A stretch of 64,000 nucleotides of DNA from Chaunax sp. Z400. Its lineage: Eukaryota > Chordata > Actinopteri > Lophiiformes > Chaunacidae. The translations under genes and the position numbers were made by a program. How positions within the stretch are numbered: position 1 is the stretch's first letter; the number at the start of each line of letters is the position of its first letter. This document shows positions 13,382-24,476 of the stretch, one piece after another. A model generated the notes under the pieces. It searched no databases. It had not been told where the DNA came from and worked only from the letters and a program-made list of their open reading frames with translations. The stretch spans positions 13,908,971-13,972,970 of the forward strand of contig CM075183.1 in the NCBI GenBank assembly GCA_037577475.1. Reading direction: 5' to 3'.

Positions 13382-15151
13382 CGATTAAGAGGATTCCAAG
13401 TTTAACTTTGACATGATTTGAATAATATAACCATGTAATAAATAGAAACTCTTGCTGATAAATGATACATATGTACATTAAAATGTTTTAGAAGATGACC
13501 TAAGAAGTGTTTATGAAAAGCTCTTCGCCCTCCACAGAGTGATATCAGTCATTTGTCTTTCAGGAAGTGTAGTTGGAAACTGTCAAAGGAAGACAAACAG
13601 AATTAACTTCGGTAATTAAAAGTTTGTTGTTCAATGGCTGAAACTTTTTGACTGGTAAACAGAACTTAATGAAAAATCCGTGGAGTTTTTCCGTTAACAT
13701 TCATTCATCCACACTACATGGTCCTCATTAAGTTTTTCCTAGTTAACATGATTGTATAGATGTTTATGGTACCAATGTCAATCTAAAGGCAAAAGGGGAG
13801 ATAAAGGGGCTTCAAAATGATGCCATGACACTTGCACAATAACCAAGATGTCAAAAGCGATCAGTGTCAGACATGATATGAGAAGAGAGGAAAAACTCAT
13901 CCCGACTCGTAAACCTTTTCATCAGTGTCATGCTTTGTTAAATTATCATCAACAAGTGTCAGGAGCAATCTGCAAGTGGCCACTCCGGAATCCCGATGGG
14001 AATAAATTCTATTGGTCTTCATGTTGACCAACTGAATATCAATGAGCACTTAACTAGAGAGTGAATGGCTAACAGAGATTAGCAAAGGAAATACACAGGA
14101 GTTTTCTGAAGGGAAGATTAGCATTTCTCTTCCCTGACAGAGGAGAGAGATGACTGGAAAAGCAAACAGTCTCTGTCTCGCTGTTGCAGGAGAAGTCTGG
14201 TGACAACTCTGGCCTTTATCTGACAAACCGCCCCTAAAAAAAAACTTTTCGACAAGGAATAGAGGCAGTAATTAAATTGCAAAAACAGGAGAAGAGCATT
14301 TTGCTGAGGACAACAAAGATGGAAAAGAACCATTTCTCCATTAAAAGGACACAATGTGCCATTTCTGTCCTGTTGTCTCCATTCTCTTTATTTACTGTTG
14401 TGGGGGATCAATGATAGTATACAGGCGTAACCCGGCAAGGTTATTTCCTCAGTATTATGTCTTATCAAACTAAGTGAAAAGTTGTTGTTTCTGTCTGCAA
14501 GCTCAGCCAAGCACTGGGCTTATTAATGCTGACTACTGTGATTGCTCGGCTGTCGAGAGGTCATCTTGCAATACAGGGAACAATTGGTCCTTGAATAGAA
14601 GGCATCTTTTGTCAGGAAACTTGTTGCCAGCAACTTTAGGCGATGCACAGCAATTTGAAGAAAAAAAAAACAGAGATATGACTCTCTTCCACTGCCGTTA
14701 AGTTTCCCTGTAGAATCTTGCTTGATATGTTAGTTTCATTAACAAAAATATTGAACATTTTTTGAGTTATGCCCAGGTCAAAAAATGTTTACAGACCAGG
14801 GGCAGATCTGGGATTTTTTTTTTAACTCAGGGGCCACAAAGGAGCCACATTTTACTCAGAGTACTCAGGGGTCAAGTATATGTCCAACATTCATGCACAT
14901 TTCCTTATTCAGTAAAATCAGTGCATTCCTTGTTTGCCATTGGCTCTATAGCTTTGGGAAAAGACACACATAATTAGATATATTTTGCAAATTGTGCCTT
15001 GCTTAGGAAATAAATTCTTAATTTCATATTTTTTTTAATTTTTAATTTTTAAATTTTTTTTCATATTTATTGAATTTTAAACTGGGGTGCAGAAAACATA
15101 ATACATAAGACATATTTTTCCAAATATGTAACACATCAGTTTAAAACAGGT

Positions 15152-15796
15152 TGTCATGGGGATAACCCATGCCTGCTAATATGACTGTTTAGCACACTCA
15201 CCTGTGGAGTAGCCTTTCCTGGTCTGCTGATCAAACCAGAAGTGGTGTAAACCAGTGGTTAATGTAGTTGGGGGGACCAGGGCTATACCATGAGTGAGCC
15301 AAAACACAGGGGTGTTTTGGAGTGGATAAACAGTGATGCCTTTTTAAGTGACTTACATATGTTATTTAGTTTATATGTCTGTATCAATTCACAGGGTTTG
15401 AAGTGTAAATATATCCAGAAATGTGTAATTATTTATATGTTCTATATTTGGGTTAATTGATTTTAATTAACTATGGTTTGGCTGGAGGGAGGGGCTTCTC
15501 CTATAAAGCCAGAGCAGTAGGCCCTACTGGGAGGATTTTTTTGTATGACTTGCATGTGGAAGTGCTGTCCTCTTCAGAGCCCTATAGAGGAGAGGCTGAT
15601 TTTGATTATTATCTTGTTGTCTCTGCTCTTGAAGGGTATTATCTCTCTGTTTTGTAAATATTTTTGCATTTTGTATATATTTAACCACCATTCACTTTTG
15701 CACTGCACTTGCTGGTGACAAAAAATAAAAGTAAATACCGGGATAATAATGTTGACTCCAGGACTCCTCCTTCCACCACTGGGCAAACCCCTTACA
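15152..15796 (+). mobile_element. 5' LTR of a Ty3/Gypsy (Gmr1-like) retrotransposon
   Basis: The unit ends in CA at 15,796, immediately before a primer-binding-like TGGTGTCAGAAG. It contains a TATA-like CTATAAAG at 15,501-15,508 and an AATAAA at 15,724-15,729. That is the order expected of U3, R and U5. The right boundary is well placed by the PBS. The left boundary is my best guess at the first suitable TGT (15,152), because no 3' LTR is present to define it. It sits directly upstream of gag in the same orientation, so the pair forms the 5' end of one element. The 66-codon frame inside it (15,457-15,657) is not a gene. Confidence 0.6.
15501..15508 (+). promoter_or_regulatory. LTR TATA box
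   Basis: CTATAAAG lies about 325 bases before the gag start and 216 bases before the LTR AATAAA, fitting an LTR promoter. Transcription would begin near 15,530 if it is active. Confidence 0.45.
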
Positions 15797-15798
15797 TG

Positions 15799-15811
15799 TG
15801 GTGTCAGAAGT
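15799..15811 (+). other. retrotransposon primer binding site
   Basis: TGGTGTCAGAAGT begins two bases after the LTR's terminal CA. TGG pairs with the CCA 3' end of a tRNA, as in Ty3/Gypsy elements. I did not identify the matching primer tRNA. Confidence 0.5.
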
Positions 15812-15827
15812 TAAAACAAGCCAGAGA

Positions 15828-16740
15828 ATGCCTCCCAAGAAGTCCCAAAAGCAACAGCTGGAAGCTGGAGAGGAAGGAGGTGCCATTGGAGGTGCTGTGG
15901 AAGAGGACTTCCAGGCAGCAATCAACCCTGGTATGCCTGTTGAGTCCAGTCTTGTCTCCTTGTCAAAAATGTTTGAGAGCTTCGTGCACTTGCAGATGGA
16001 GAGAGACAGAAGACAGGAAAAGGAAGCTGCAATGAGAGAGCAGAAATACAGTGTGCTAAACCACCAAGTCACACAGCTCCAGTGTGACCTGGAGGCTGCC
16101 AGAACAGGTCAGCAACTAACACAGGTTTCTGGAGTTCCAAGAGGAGAACCCAAGTTGCAAAAACTGGAAGATTCTGATGACATTGAACATTTTATGACCA
16201 CTTTTGAGAGGCTGGCAGAGGTTTACAGCTGGCCCCGACAAGAATGGGCTGTCCGTCTGATTCCACTGTTGACGGGGAAGGCCAGAAGTGCTTTTGTTGC
16301 AATGAACCCTGCAGACACAAAGAGCTATGACTTGATGAAGGCTGCAGTACTGAAAAAGTACGAAATCAGCAGAGAAACCTACCGACAGCGTTTCCGTTCC
16401 TATGAGACGCCAGCTGACGAGTCCCCCCCAAGAACTGTACACCCGCCTCAAAGAATGTTTCTGCAAGTGGGTCCAGTATGCTACCTGTACTAAGGAAGAG
16501 GTGATGGAGAGCATGGTCCTGGAGCAGTATCTGAAGGTGCTATACCCAGAGGTGAAGGCCTGGGTCAAAGAGCATGATCCAGCAACCGCTGCAGAAGCCG
16601 CTAAATTGGTGGATGCCTGTGTGACTGCTCACAAGGGGCCAGGAGCCTATCGCTACGCAGGACAACTGAGACCACAAGGGGGTAAGTCTGAGGGGCTCAC
16701 AGGTCATGTACATTATTACAGCACATATATTAGAGTTTAG
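15828..16740 (+). pseudogene. gag: Gypsy gag with SCAN-like capsid region, one frameshift
   Basis: This is the structural Gag of a Ty3/Gypsy retrotransposon, which would form the particle around the RNA. The ATG at 15,828 follows the LTR and PBS; earlier in-frame codons are GTG. Residues 1-35 are basic, then acidic. Residues about 41-92 are charged and probably coiled coil (ERDRRQEKEAAMRE). The capsid core follows, with EHFMTTFERLAEVYSWPR and IPLLTGKARSAF at about residues 120-156. At 16,423-16,429 there is a run of seven C. Six would keep the frame, so one extra C ends the first frame early (stop near 16,493). In the next frame the SCAN-like part continues (ELYTRLKECF, KEEVMESMVLEQYL, VKAWVKEHDP) to a stop at 16,740. 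No zinc knuckle, protease, reverse transcriptase or integrase follows. A GGGGTAAGTC splice-donor-like site lies at the end of the recognisable gag homology (GT at 16,682). It is either a decayed 5' fragment or, less likely, a co-opted exon with an assembly error. Confidence 0.8.
16678..16687 (+). other. splice-donor-like site at the end of gag homology
   Basis: GGG followed by GGTAAGT matches a vertebrate 5' splice site (exon end 16,681; GT at 16,682-16,683). It falls where recognisable gag sequence stops. No acceptor was sought beyond the nearby sequence, so function is unproven. Confidence 0.3.
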
Positions 16741-19700
16741 AACAGAAAAACTGACATTTAGCTTAGACAATGAGGTGAGGGCATCTTTGAATGCTGTGTT
16801 TACAAATAATAATAATAATAATAATATTGTAAAATGTCAGAAGCAGATTTTCTGCAGCATCTATGTGGAGTTTGCTCATATTTGTCGACAAAGCCTAATC
16901 ATGATCGATTGAGTGTGTACAAAGATAAATGTGTGCACTACATTGATCTCTGTCAGGGTGCTGTCGGTTCAACAAACAAGATCTTAGTCCTTTAAAAAGC
17001 ATTTATCTCTGATTATTGAAACATAGCTACAGCCTGCCAACGGGTAAAGGGTGCTTGGCTGCCGTGCTGACATGGAGTGTTACCCCTGCTCCCCACTGGT
17101 GTCGTGTTGAGGCTTCCTGTACTGTTATTTAATCATACATCTTTGCCCTGACAGGCTTTTTGTTGTGCCAAGGCCTCCATGTGGGAATATGTTGGCAGCC
17201 TGATCTAAATCTAAAATGCAAATCAATTATTCATTTATGACTAATCCAAACTAATTGTGGCCCCTTTTTCTCCTTCATACCAAGGAAGTGCTTTACCTGA
17301 CAGTGAGCCCTAATTTGAATAGAGTCTTATGTTCAACAGCTGATCTCTTGACATTTTTCTCAGATAGTAGAACAGGTGTTTTACTAATGGCCTGTCATTC
17401 AACAGTTGGCTTCTATGGCATCAGTTTCCCACTGACTTAAATGCCACTCATTGTGCTCTGTCTTTTCGATGGCTTTTTGTCCTCAACACACCCAGCTGCA
17501 CTGTGAACAATGATAATGTAAGATAGCCCATTCTGTAAGAAAGAACAAAAGAAAACGGAATCATTTAGACATTTAAGATTTAGATTCAGTCGTTCACTTG
17601 ACAATAGTTTCCTATAAGCCTACTGTGATTCTAGACACAGGTACTGTATGACTATAATGGGCTTTATGTTTGTGTATGCATGTAAATCAATGTATTGAAT
17701 TGGTATTTTTGTCCCCATAATTCAAACATTACTGTTTAAGTGTGTTTCTCTTGTTCCATTTGAACTGCATGCTCCTGCTCAGATGAAAAGACAAACAGTT
17801 GCTTCTTGAGGAGTGCCATTCAATATTCTGCTGAGACGCATTCACTAGAGGGAATCTGTGAAAGTATGGGAAGCAAATGCAATTGGAGGCAGTTAATTAA
17901 AACCCAAGAGCTCAAACAATGAAACTTTTGACTGTCTTCTCATTAAACATTTTCAGTTAATCAAATCCAAAAACGATTCCAAAATGTTTCAGCTGTTTTC
18001 TTTCATTCAAAAGTGGGAAGTTATCATACTATATTACTTTCTGTTTGGAATAATACACTACTGATTACACTACTGTCACAAAAAAACACATAGTATGTAT
18101 GTATTGACGATAAAAATGGAAGAGGGTAATGGGTCATTGCAGGTAATCAAAGCACAGAATCTCAGGTTTATTGTAGTTCATTGTAAATCCAGTCATGGAA
18201 AAATCTTATAACCAAATTGCAGCTCTCAGTCAGAAACACAGCTTCTGCTTAAATGACTCAACTTAAGGCATGATGAGGATTGCAAGTGGATGGCTAACAG
18301 CAATAATCGTTCACCATGGATAAATGGTTAAAAAATCACAGAAGACATTCAGCTGATTACAAAATCTCTTAAAAGGAACCCGGAGGCCTCACAATAGTAT
18401 TCATCAAGCGAAAAAAGCAAGTCCCTAAATCCAACTTTCCACAGATATTTCACGGTTCTATGTTGTATACATCACGTCATATAGCCTATGACATCATCGG
18501 TAATGATGACAGCTCAAACCCGAGACGGCTCACTGAAGAATCCATGTGGGTTTTGCCACTGCCCCACCCCTTTAGCAAACTTGTTGCAGGTCCTGAGCCA
18601 ATTCATTCCAACGTGAGCACAGATTATGATCAATTCTTTTGCCCCCATAGTCACTAATGTAAATGTTTGACCCATTTTTAAACAAGCCACATATCCACCA
18701 AACATTTTGACACTGAAACACTCTTTTCAGACTGACAAGGAGAAAATAAACTCTAATAAAATATATAAAAATAAATTTAAAAAAATGGACAAACAACGGT
18801 CTCAGTAAAGTGTTAAAAAAAAGGGGTGACCACGCCCACTTAGGAGACAGAAAATGCAAACTTTTGTTGTGATCTTTGGAAACACGTTACTTGACATATA
18901 CACACAAAAAAAACATATGTTGCACAATGTGAATGAAGTGCAAGACTCTGTGGACCACAGCCATTACTACATAGCTAATGAGAGAAGAGGTGGCCAACTC
19001 CCTGTGGCATGTGTTTCCCATGTGGATGGAAGCGTAGACCATGTGAGCTAATGACACAGGCGGATCATGGCCTTAGGGAGTTGCATTGTGCTCTTGTGGT
19101 CACAGTCCAGGAGGCAAGTATATCAGAGACAAACATAAAAGGTGAATTAGTTCCTCTTGAATATTTTGACTGCTGAGGGTCCAAGAAATGGATGACTTAG
19201 TAAGTGGACAAAGTCCTTCAGCTCATAACTTCGACCTGCCTGGTGACCTGAGTGTATCTACATGCACATATTGGATGTCTGGAGGTGCTTGTGTGTGGTT
19301 GCGTGTCGCCTTTCTGTGTCAAACAGCTCTATTTGAGGTGGCAGGCACAGGTGCGCTAACGGCATGGCAGGCTCCAGCAGGTTATTGGCCCGACAGATGG
19401 AGCGGAAGGCAGAGTGTGCTGAAGGGACGGGGGCGACCGTAGAGGTGGAGGGGTGGGATAGTTGGGGAGGCGTCCACTGTTGGGTGGGGATCTGCCAGCA
19501 GTGGCAAATGGCACAGTTTAAGCTTTTCATACAGTCTGCACGGCCTGAACACACCCAATACAACCCTGTTCTGTCTGTCAGACAGTAAAAACATTTTTAT
19601 TGTTATCTGATTTCAGAAAAGCAAAGACATGTTTGAGACTGGAACCTTTTCAAACGCACAGTAGTAGTCATCTAGACAGGTTCATGCAATGCTCAAAAAC

Positions 19701-19791
19701 ACTTCCTTTTCAATATGGCAGCCTGGTAAGAAACGTTCTCATCATAGCTAAAACTGTCAAGTACTGGGAACTTTTGCTTTTTTCATAACTG
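16741..19791. other. gene-free stretch
   Basis: No gene. A short (AAT)n occurs at 16,807-16,826. Around 19,350-19,510 a GC-richer patch is open on both strands in several frames, without recognisable domains. The rest is AT-rich and unremarkable. Confidence 0.5.
16807..16826. repeat. (AAT)n microsatellite
   Basis: About seven AAT units. Confidence 0.9.
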
Positions 19792-20395
19792 AAATTACTC
19801 TTATACCCCACAAATGAGATCTACCTTTCTTGAATAACCTGTTTTCTGTTCATAGCACTTTCTACTTGTACTCCACTACTTTTCAGGGGAAACAGCCCTT
19901 TTGTTATGTGAGAAGAGTTGGATAAATGGTAAAATTGTAAAATTCTACTCAGATATTTGCTGTCCCAGCTTCTAAAATCTTTAATTCACATTCAGATCTG
20001 TTCTTAACAGTTGTGGCAATAGCACACACCAGAATAGATTCATATATACTTGTTTATTAATCTGAAGTCTTTTTTCACATATGAAAATAAATGTTTAATG
20101 ACAGTTGAAACAACCACTGTGGTTTTGCACTATGGGTAAATAGTTACTGTCGCGTGTTGGGGATAGGCAGGTGGAGTTTCCCAGCATACCTTGAGACGAT
20201 GTGTTTGAGGCAATAAGCCCAAGTAACCTGTGTTTAAATGTGTTCTGAATAATTATCAGTTGAGCAGTAATTAGTTCTTTAGAAATACTTCTATAGAAAA
20301 TGGTTAGTGATACAACACCATGGCACCATGAGTTAAGTCTCTCACACGGTTAGTGAGGTCCCGCCTGGGTGATGCAAGAGGGTTATAAAATTAAG
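19792..20395 (+). repeat. left inverted-repeat arm
   Basis: This pairs with 20,918-21,556. The outermost recognisable pairing is ATTACTC against GAGTAAT. The innermost is CCCGCCTGGGTGAT followed by a TTATAAAATTAA patch that is less well matched. Confidence 0.8.
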
Positions 20396-20404
20396 AAAGG
20401 TACT

Positions 20405-20652
20405 GAGCTGGTAACTGATCACCACCTGGTGGTTTGTTGGATCCAATGGTGGGGGAGGATGCCAGACAGGCCTGGTGTATCCAAATGTGCAGTGAAGGTG
20501 TGCTGGCAGCATTTGGCAGAGCCCTCTGCCTAGGAGATTTTCAACTCTCACTTCCGATAAAACTCCAACTGCATTCCGAGGGAGGCTGGTGACATTGAGT
20601 CCGAATGGACTATGTTCCGTACTTCCATGGTTGAGGTGGCTGCCTGGACCCG
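20405..20652 (+). pseudogene. LINE ORF fragment, plus strand (segment after endonuclease)
   Basis: One plus-strand frame reads TDHHLVV near its start, later VCWQHLAEPS, IFNSHF, and then REAGDIESEWTMF with VEVAA. It has two in-frame stops. This wording is that of the linker after the endonuclease in a very common teleost non-LTR retrotransposon, possibly RTE/Rex3-type. The family is recalled, not searched. It lies tail to tail with the minus-strand piece at 20,655-20,855, which in an intact element would come directly before it on the same strand. Non-functional. Confidence 0.6.
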
Positions 20653-20654
20653 GT

Positions 20655-20855
20655 GGTGGTCTCTTCACCCCAGTGTCCGGAACATATGATCGTAGGTCTG
20701 CTGATGCAACTACAAAGTTGATCATGGACCTACGGCCTAGGGCGTCCTGGTGCCAAGTGCACTAATGGACACCCTTATGTTCAAACATGGTGTTCGTTAT
20801 GGACAAACCATGACTAGCACAGAAGTGCAATAACTTAAACACCACTCGGATATAG
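20655..20855 (-). pseudogene. LINE endonuclease C-terminal fragment, minus strand
   Basis: Read on the minus strand, the frame gives FCASHGLSITNTMFEHKGVH, a stop, then CTWHQDALGRRSMINFVV, LRSYVPDTGVKR. This resembles the C-terminal half of an AP-type endonuclease from a fish LINE, in particular the TNTMF, TWxxxxGxRxMIDF region. It ends at VKR, exactly where the plus-strand fragment would be expected to continue. The segment order is therefore intact but the neighbour is inverted. One in-frame stop makes it a pseudogene. Confidence 0.6.
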
Positions 20856-20917
20856 TATTGACAAAATGGTTTGCTTTTTGCTCTGGGGTGCTTGTCATTA
20901 CAATACATCACACTCCT

Positions 20918-21556
20918 TTAATTTATCACCCAGGCGGGACGTCACTGACCGTGTGAAAGATTTAACTCATGATGTAATGGTGTTGTATAACTAACCATTT
21001 TCTATAGAAATATTTCTAAAGAACTAATTACTGCTCAACTGATAATTATTCAGAACACATTTAAACGCAGGTTACTTGGGCTTATGGCCTCAAATACATT
21101 GTCTCAAGGTATGCAGGGAAACTCCACCCACCTTTCCCCAACACGACAGTATCTACTTACCCATTGTGCAAAACCACAGTGGTTGTTTCAACTGTCATTA
21201 AACATTTATTTTCATAATGGCAAAAGACGTCAGGTACGCAACTTTGAACAGGACAGCTGCAGAACAATAAACAAGTATATGTGAATCTATTCTGGCATGT
21301 ACTATTGCCACAACTGTTAAGAACATTCCATGTAACAGATCTGAACCTAAATTAAAGATGTTAGAAGCCGGGACAGGAAATACCTGAGTAGAGTTTTACA
21401 AAAAAGTACCAATTTTCCAACTTTTCTCATATAACAAAAGGGCTGTTTCCCATTAAAAGTAGTGGAGTACAAGTAGAAAGTGGTATGAACAGAAAACAGG
21501 CTATTCAAGTAAAGTAGCTCTATTTTGTGGGGTATTTAAGTGTAAGAGTAATATAC
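20918..21556 (-). repeat. right inverted-repeat arm
   Basis: Reverse complement of 19,792-20,395. Beyond it, ACATTGTGGGATGTAACTAA (about 21,563-21,582) looks like a DNA-transposon terminus, but I see no partner on the left. Confidence 0.8.
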
Positions 21557-23689
21557 TGGGTTACATTGTGGGATGTAACTAAGCACTTGGTTTGTTTAAA
21601 TGAACCAAACTGGGTTTGACAGTTTTCGTGATGCCAAAGTACAAGTAACTAGATTGCAAGTAACTAAAATAAAATGAGTGTTAGAGTATGATTGTTCATG
21701 GAAGAGAGTATTGTAGTGTGTGTATGAGAGATGTTTTAGCTCCCAATAATCTCTTCTGGAACTGGAAACCTGAAGGCTAAACTGTAAATTGGGACTGACT
21801 GACTTTAACGCAACATGCCAACAAGCAGGAAGCATGCTGGATGTAGATCAGTATGAGAAACATTGCTTTTAAGACTTTATCATGAAGCATCATCGCTTAA
21901 GAATATTAAGTTATGTGATTACCATTTGCTTCACTGACAGTGTTCTGCATGACTGGCACTGTTAGGTCCCCTGGTTGACAATTAATCACACCTTTGCCAA
22001 TCATAGCAGAGGCAGCAGGGTGAGTCACAAAACCCTGTAATCTGACAGCATTGTGCCTTCAAATGAGGAGAAAAAATATGATCATTAATATTAATACAGT
22101 AAAGAGAAATAGGGTGTGGGAAAACAGGGATGTCAGAGGTTGGGCAAATCAGCTCTTATCGAGTTTAATACTATGGGCCCTCTGTAGGGCTCATATTTTC
22201 TATTAATCTGCACCACATGAATACTAATAGCCCTGGTGGCTTAATGGCCCTGCCCAAATCCCTGTATTTGATTTCCACTTCTCAAAGTGACCTTTTCCCC
22301 ATGCTAATGGTCTTACCTGTGCTAGATCATGTTGGAGCACATGAACGGATGGGTCGACTTCTCCGGTTCAGCTCATTCCTTTCAAAGGAGACGTCCGCGT
22401 TTTAGCCTGACACTCACGTGATCAGACAGATAAACACACACGGACACACAAACACAGGTCTGACACCGAGTACCAGAGCCCCCCCCCACCTTTTCATCTC
22501 ATTTAGCAGCATATTATGAAAAGCCAGGAAGCAGCCAAGCCATAATGACCTGCTATATTCCATTTCTGCCAGGCTGGCCGTGCAGGAAAGACATTGGGTG
22601 GCTTTCATTCCCTTAGTTGGAAATCATCACCTTGTCAGAAAAGGTTTCGGTTCATTAGGAGTTTGAGTTTTGCAAAGATGACAAATATTTCAAAAGATCC
22701 TCTAAAACATGTGAATAATCCTTAATTGATCCACATCCCTGGCAAAATTTAGATCTCAGAAAGATTTGGCAAATGGTAATGATATAATAAAACCTGAATT
22801 TTCTGTTTTTCTAAATGTGTTTCTATTCATGATCTTATGCAGACTGCTCTTCATAGATTTTTTGATAAATGTTGGCTCATCGCTTCCCACTGGCAGCCCC
22901 CTGATAGCGATTGTTTATCGTTGAGTTTTAATAAATAGCTCACACTGCATCCTCCTTTGGTTCTTGTTGTGTTTGTGTTTTCTACTGATGTACCGCTGCT
23001 CTGTGCATATTCAATTATCTCATTTATTTGTGTAGTATATGGACAGACATGCAATGCCTTTGAAGGCTATGTGCAAAGAAGCTCTACAGTATATTGGGCC
23101 TAATTCACGCAAAACAATTTGAGACATTGTCAACTTTGTATTAAATCCCATTATGTTATGAAAATGTGTATTGTTGACTTTATTAGTCCTCATGTAAACG
23201 AATAATCTATGTTGCTCAATCAAATTATAAAATCTGGCACCATGTGAAGTCACTCTCTGCGGAAGAAATTGAACCTCAGTTAGTTTTGATTTCTTTTTGT
23301 TGTTAATTGACCATGTACAGTCCATCAGTCAGTTTACTGCATCCTCCCAGACTAGATGATCAAAGTTTTGCAGTTAGTAAATGATTGGCGGCGAGTGGGG
23401 GAAGGGGACAGTTTGGGGATCTTGGAGATGAAGGCAAACAGGGCTCTCAGGGTCCAGATAAGATTGGACAGGTCAGTTCCCGTTGTGTGCTGGGGTGAAA
23501 GCTCAGGGAAAAGGCTTGTTGCATCTGATAGATAAGTGATCAGAGCAGAGGCTAGATTGACTCTGGTAACTGATTGAAATGGAGACATGCATAGGCACAC
23601 ATTGGATGTTTTGAATAAATTTGTTCGTGGACTTGGCATCAGAATATGTAGATGAGCTTAAAATCTGCATGTCATTTTTTTTTTAGGTT
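21557..23689. other. gene-free stretch
   Basis: No gene or clear repeat copy seen. There is a C9 patch near 22,479-22,487. The minus-strand frame at 23,020-23,325 (101 codons) has no recognisable content. Confidence 0.5.
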
Positions 23690-24420
23690 TTTAACTAACT
23701 CATCTAAGCCTATCCCAGCTGACATTGGGAAGAGGGCTGGAACACCCTGGACAGGTCGCCAGTTCATCAAAGGGAAGACACATGAGCCGTGTCCCAATCC
23801 AGGGATAGCATCCTTCGAAAGGCTGTATTTGAAAACTGAATAAGTCACAGCAGCGCGACACGTCCGTCCCATTTTGATGGCTCTTTCAAACGTGGCCCGA
23901 AAGTGCGGCCATGTTTTCTGGGGCCATGAAGGATCCATGCGTTGGTACTTTTACGACTACTACACCACAGCTTTTACCTCGACCACTACTTCTACTCCAT
24001 AGCTTTTACGACAACGACTTTCACCAGGAATGCTCATCAACTAATGCACCCCAGCTGTCAATGCTGTTTTATGTCGCAAGGTTAAAGACGGGAAGTGTTG
24101 GTGACATAAAAAAGAATTCTCCGTAGATCAGATTGTCTTATTTTAAAGCGCTTAGTGACCCCTGAATTGAGACTCACCTACAGAGAGACAAAGAACTATT
24201 CACACTCACGTTCACACCTACGGGCAATTCAAAGTCACCAATTCACCTGTATTGCATGTCTTTGGACTGTGGGAGAAAGCTAGAATACCCAGAAGGAACC
24301 ACTGCAAACACAGGAAGAACATGCAAACTCCACACAGAAAGGGCCAGGTCTGGATTCCCAATCAGGACCTTCTTGCTGTGAGGCGACAGTGGTAACCACT
24401 GCACCAAATTCCACTCAAAA
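23690..24420 (-). repeat. dispersed fish repeat split by an insertion
   Basis: Two pieces of the same repeat, both minus-strand, flank an insert. The 3' piece (about 23,690-23,790) has AGCCTATCCCAGCTGACATT and CACCCTGGACAGGTCGCC on the plus strand. The 5' piece (about 24,170-24,420) has CCTACGGGCAATTCAAAGTC, TTTGGACTGTGGGAG and TGTGAGGCGACAGTGGTAAC on the plus strand. The plus-strand copy at 37,205-37,480 shares these blocks. It has a tRNA-like head (GTGGT.GTGCAGTGG and GTTCGAACC in the other copy). From memory it is one of the commonest repeats of percomorph fish. Confidence 0.6.
23792..24165. mobile_element. insertion inside the dispersed repeat, hAT-MITE-like
   Basis: The insert begins near CCGTGTCCCAATCCAGGGAT and contains an internal inverted pair: GCATCCTTCGAAAGGC near the start and GGCCATGAAGGATCCATGC near 23,924-23,942. 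The opening matches, from memory, a fish hAT-type MITE end. The right-hand terminus is not visible, so the boundaries are approximate and the last 200 bases are unassigned. Confidence 0.35.
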
Positions 24421-24476
24421 TACATAATTCTTTTACTCCTGGCTTGGGGTGTATGCTATGGCTCTATAATCTTACT

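Larger units (their letters stand above)
8421..15151. other. gene-free stretch
   Basis: No gene that I can support. Simple elements are a TG tract (11,192-11,226), an A17 run (13,365-13,381), a T-rich patch (15,030-15,062) and an AAT/AAC-rich patch (10,430-10,465). The stretch 14,795-14,980 reads like an old dispersed repeat, with 'gggcagatctgggatt' followed by a T run and 'actcaggggcc', but no second copy is in the window. Confidence 0.5.
19792..21556. mobile_element. 1.8-kb element with ~600-bp inverted-repeat arms
   Basis: The left arm (19,792-20,395) matches the reverse complement of the right arm (20,918-21,556) almost throughout. Clear matching blocks include CTTTCTACTTGTACTCCACT, GAATAATTATCAGTTGAGCA and CCCGCCTGGGTGAT. 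Small indels and substitutions give perhaps 85-90% identity by eye. The ~520-bp centre holds LINE fragments. From memory, the arm text 'acttgtactccactac' is common in teleost DNA-transposon repeats, so I favour a non-autonomous DNA transposon with long terminal inverted repeats that later received a LINE. I could not identify target-site duplications, and the outer ends are fuzzy. No transposase is encoded. Confidence 0.8.

Noticed and set aside
15457..15657. 66-codon frame inside the LTR
   Set aside because: Lies between LTR promoter and poly(A) signals; LTRs of this type do not encode proteins here.
20405..20855. LINE twin-priming (5' inversion) as the cause of the opposing fragments
   Set aside because: Twin priming joins the pieces head to head. 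Here the C-terminal ends of the two pieces meet, so it does not fit.
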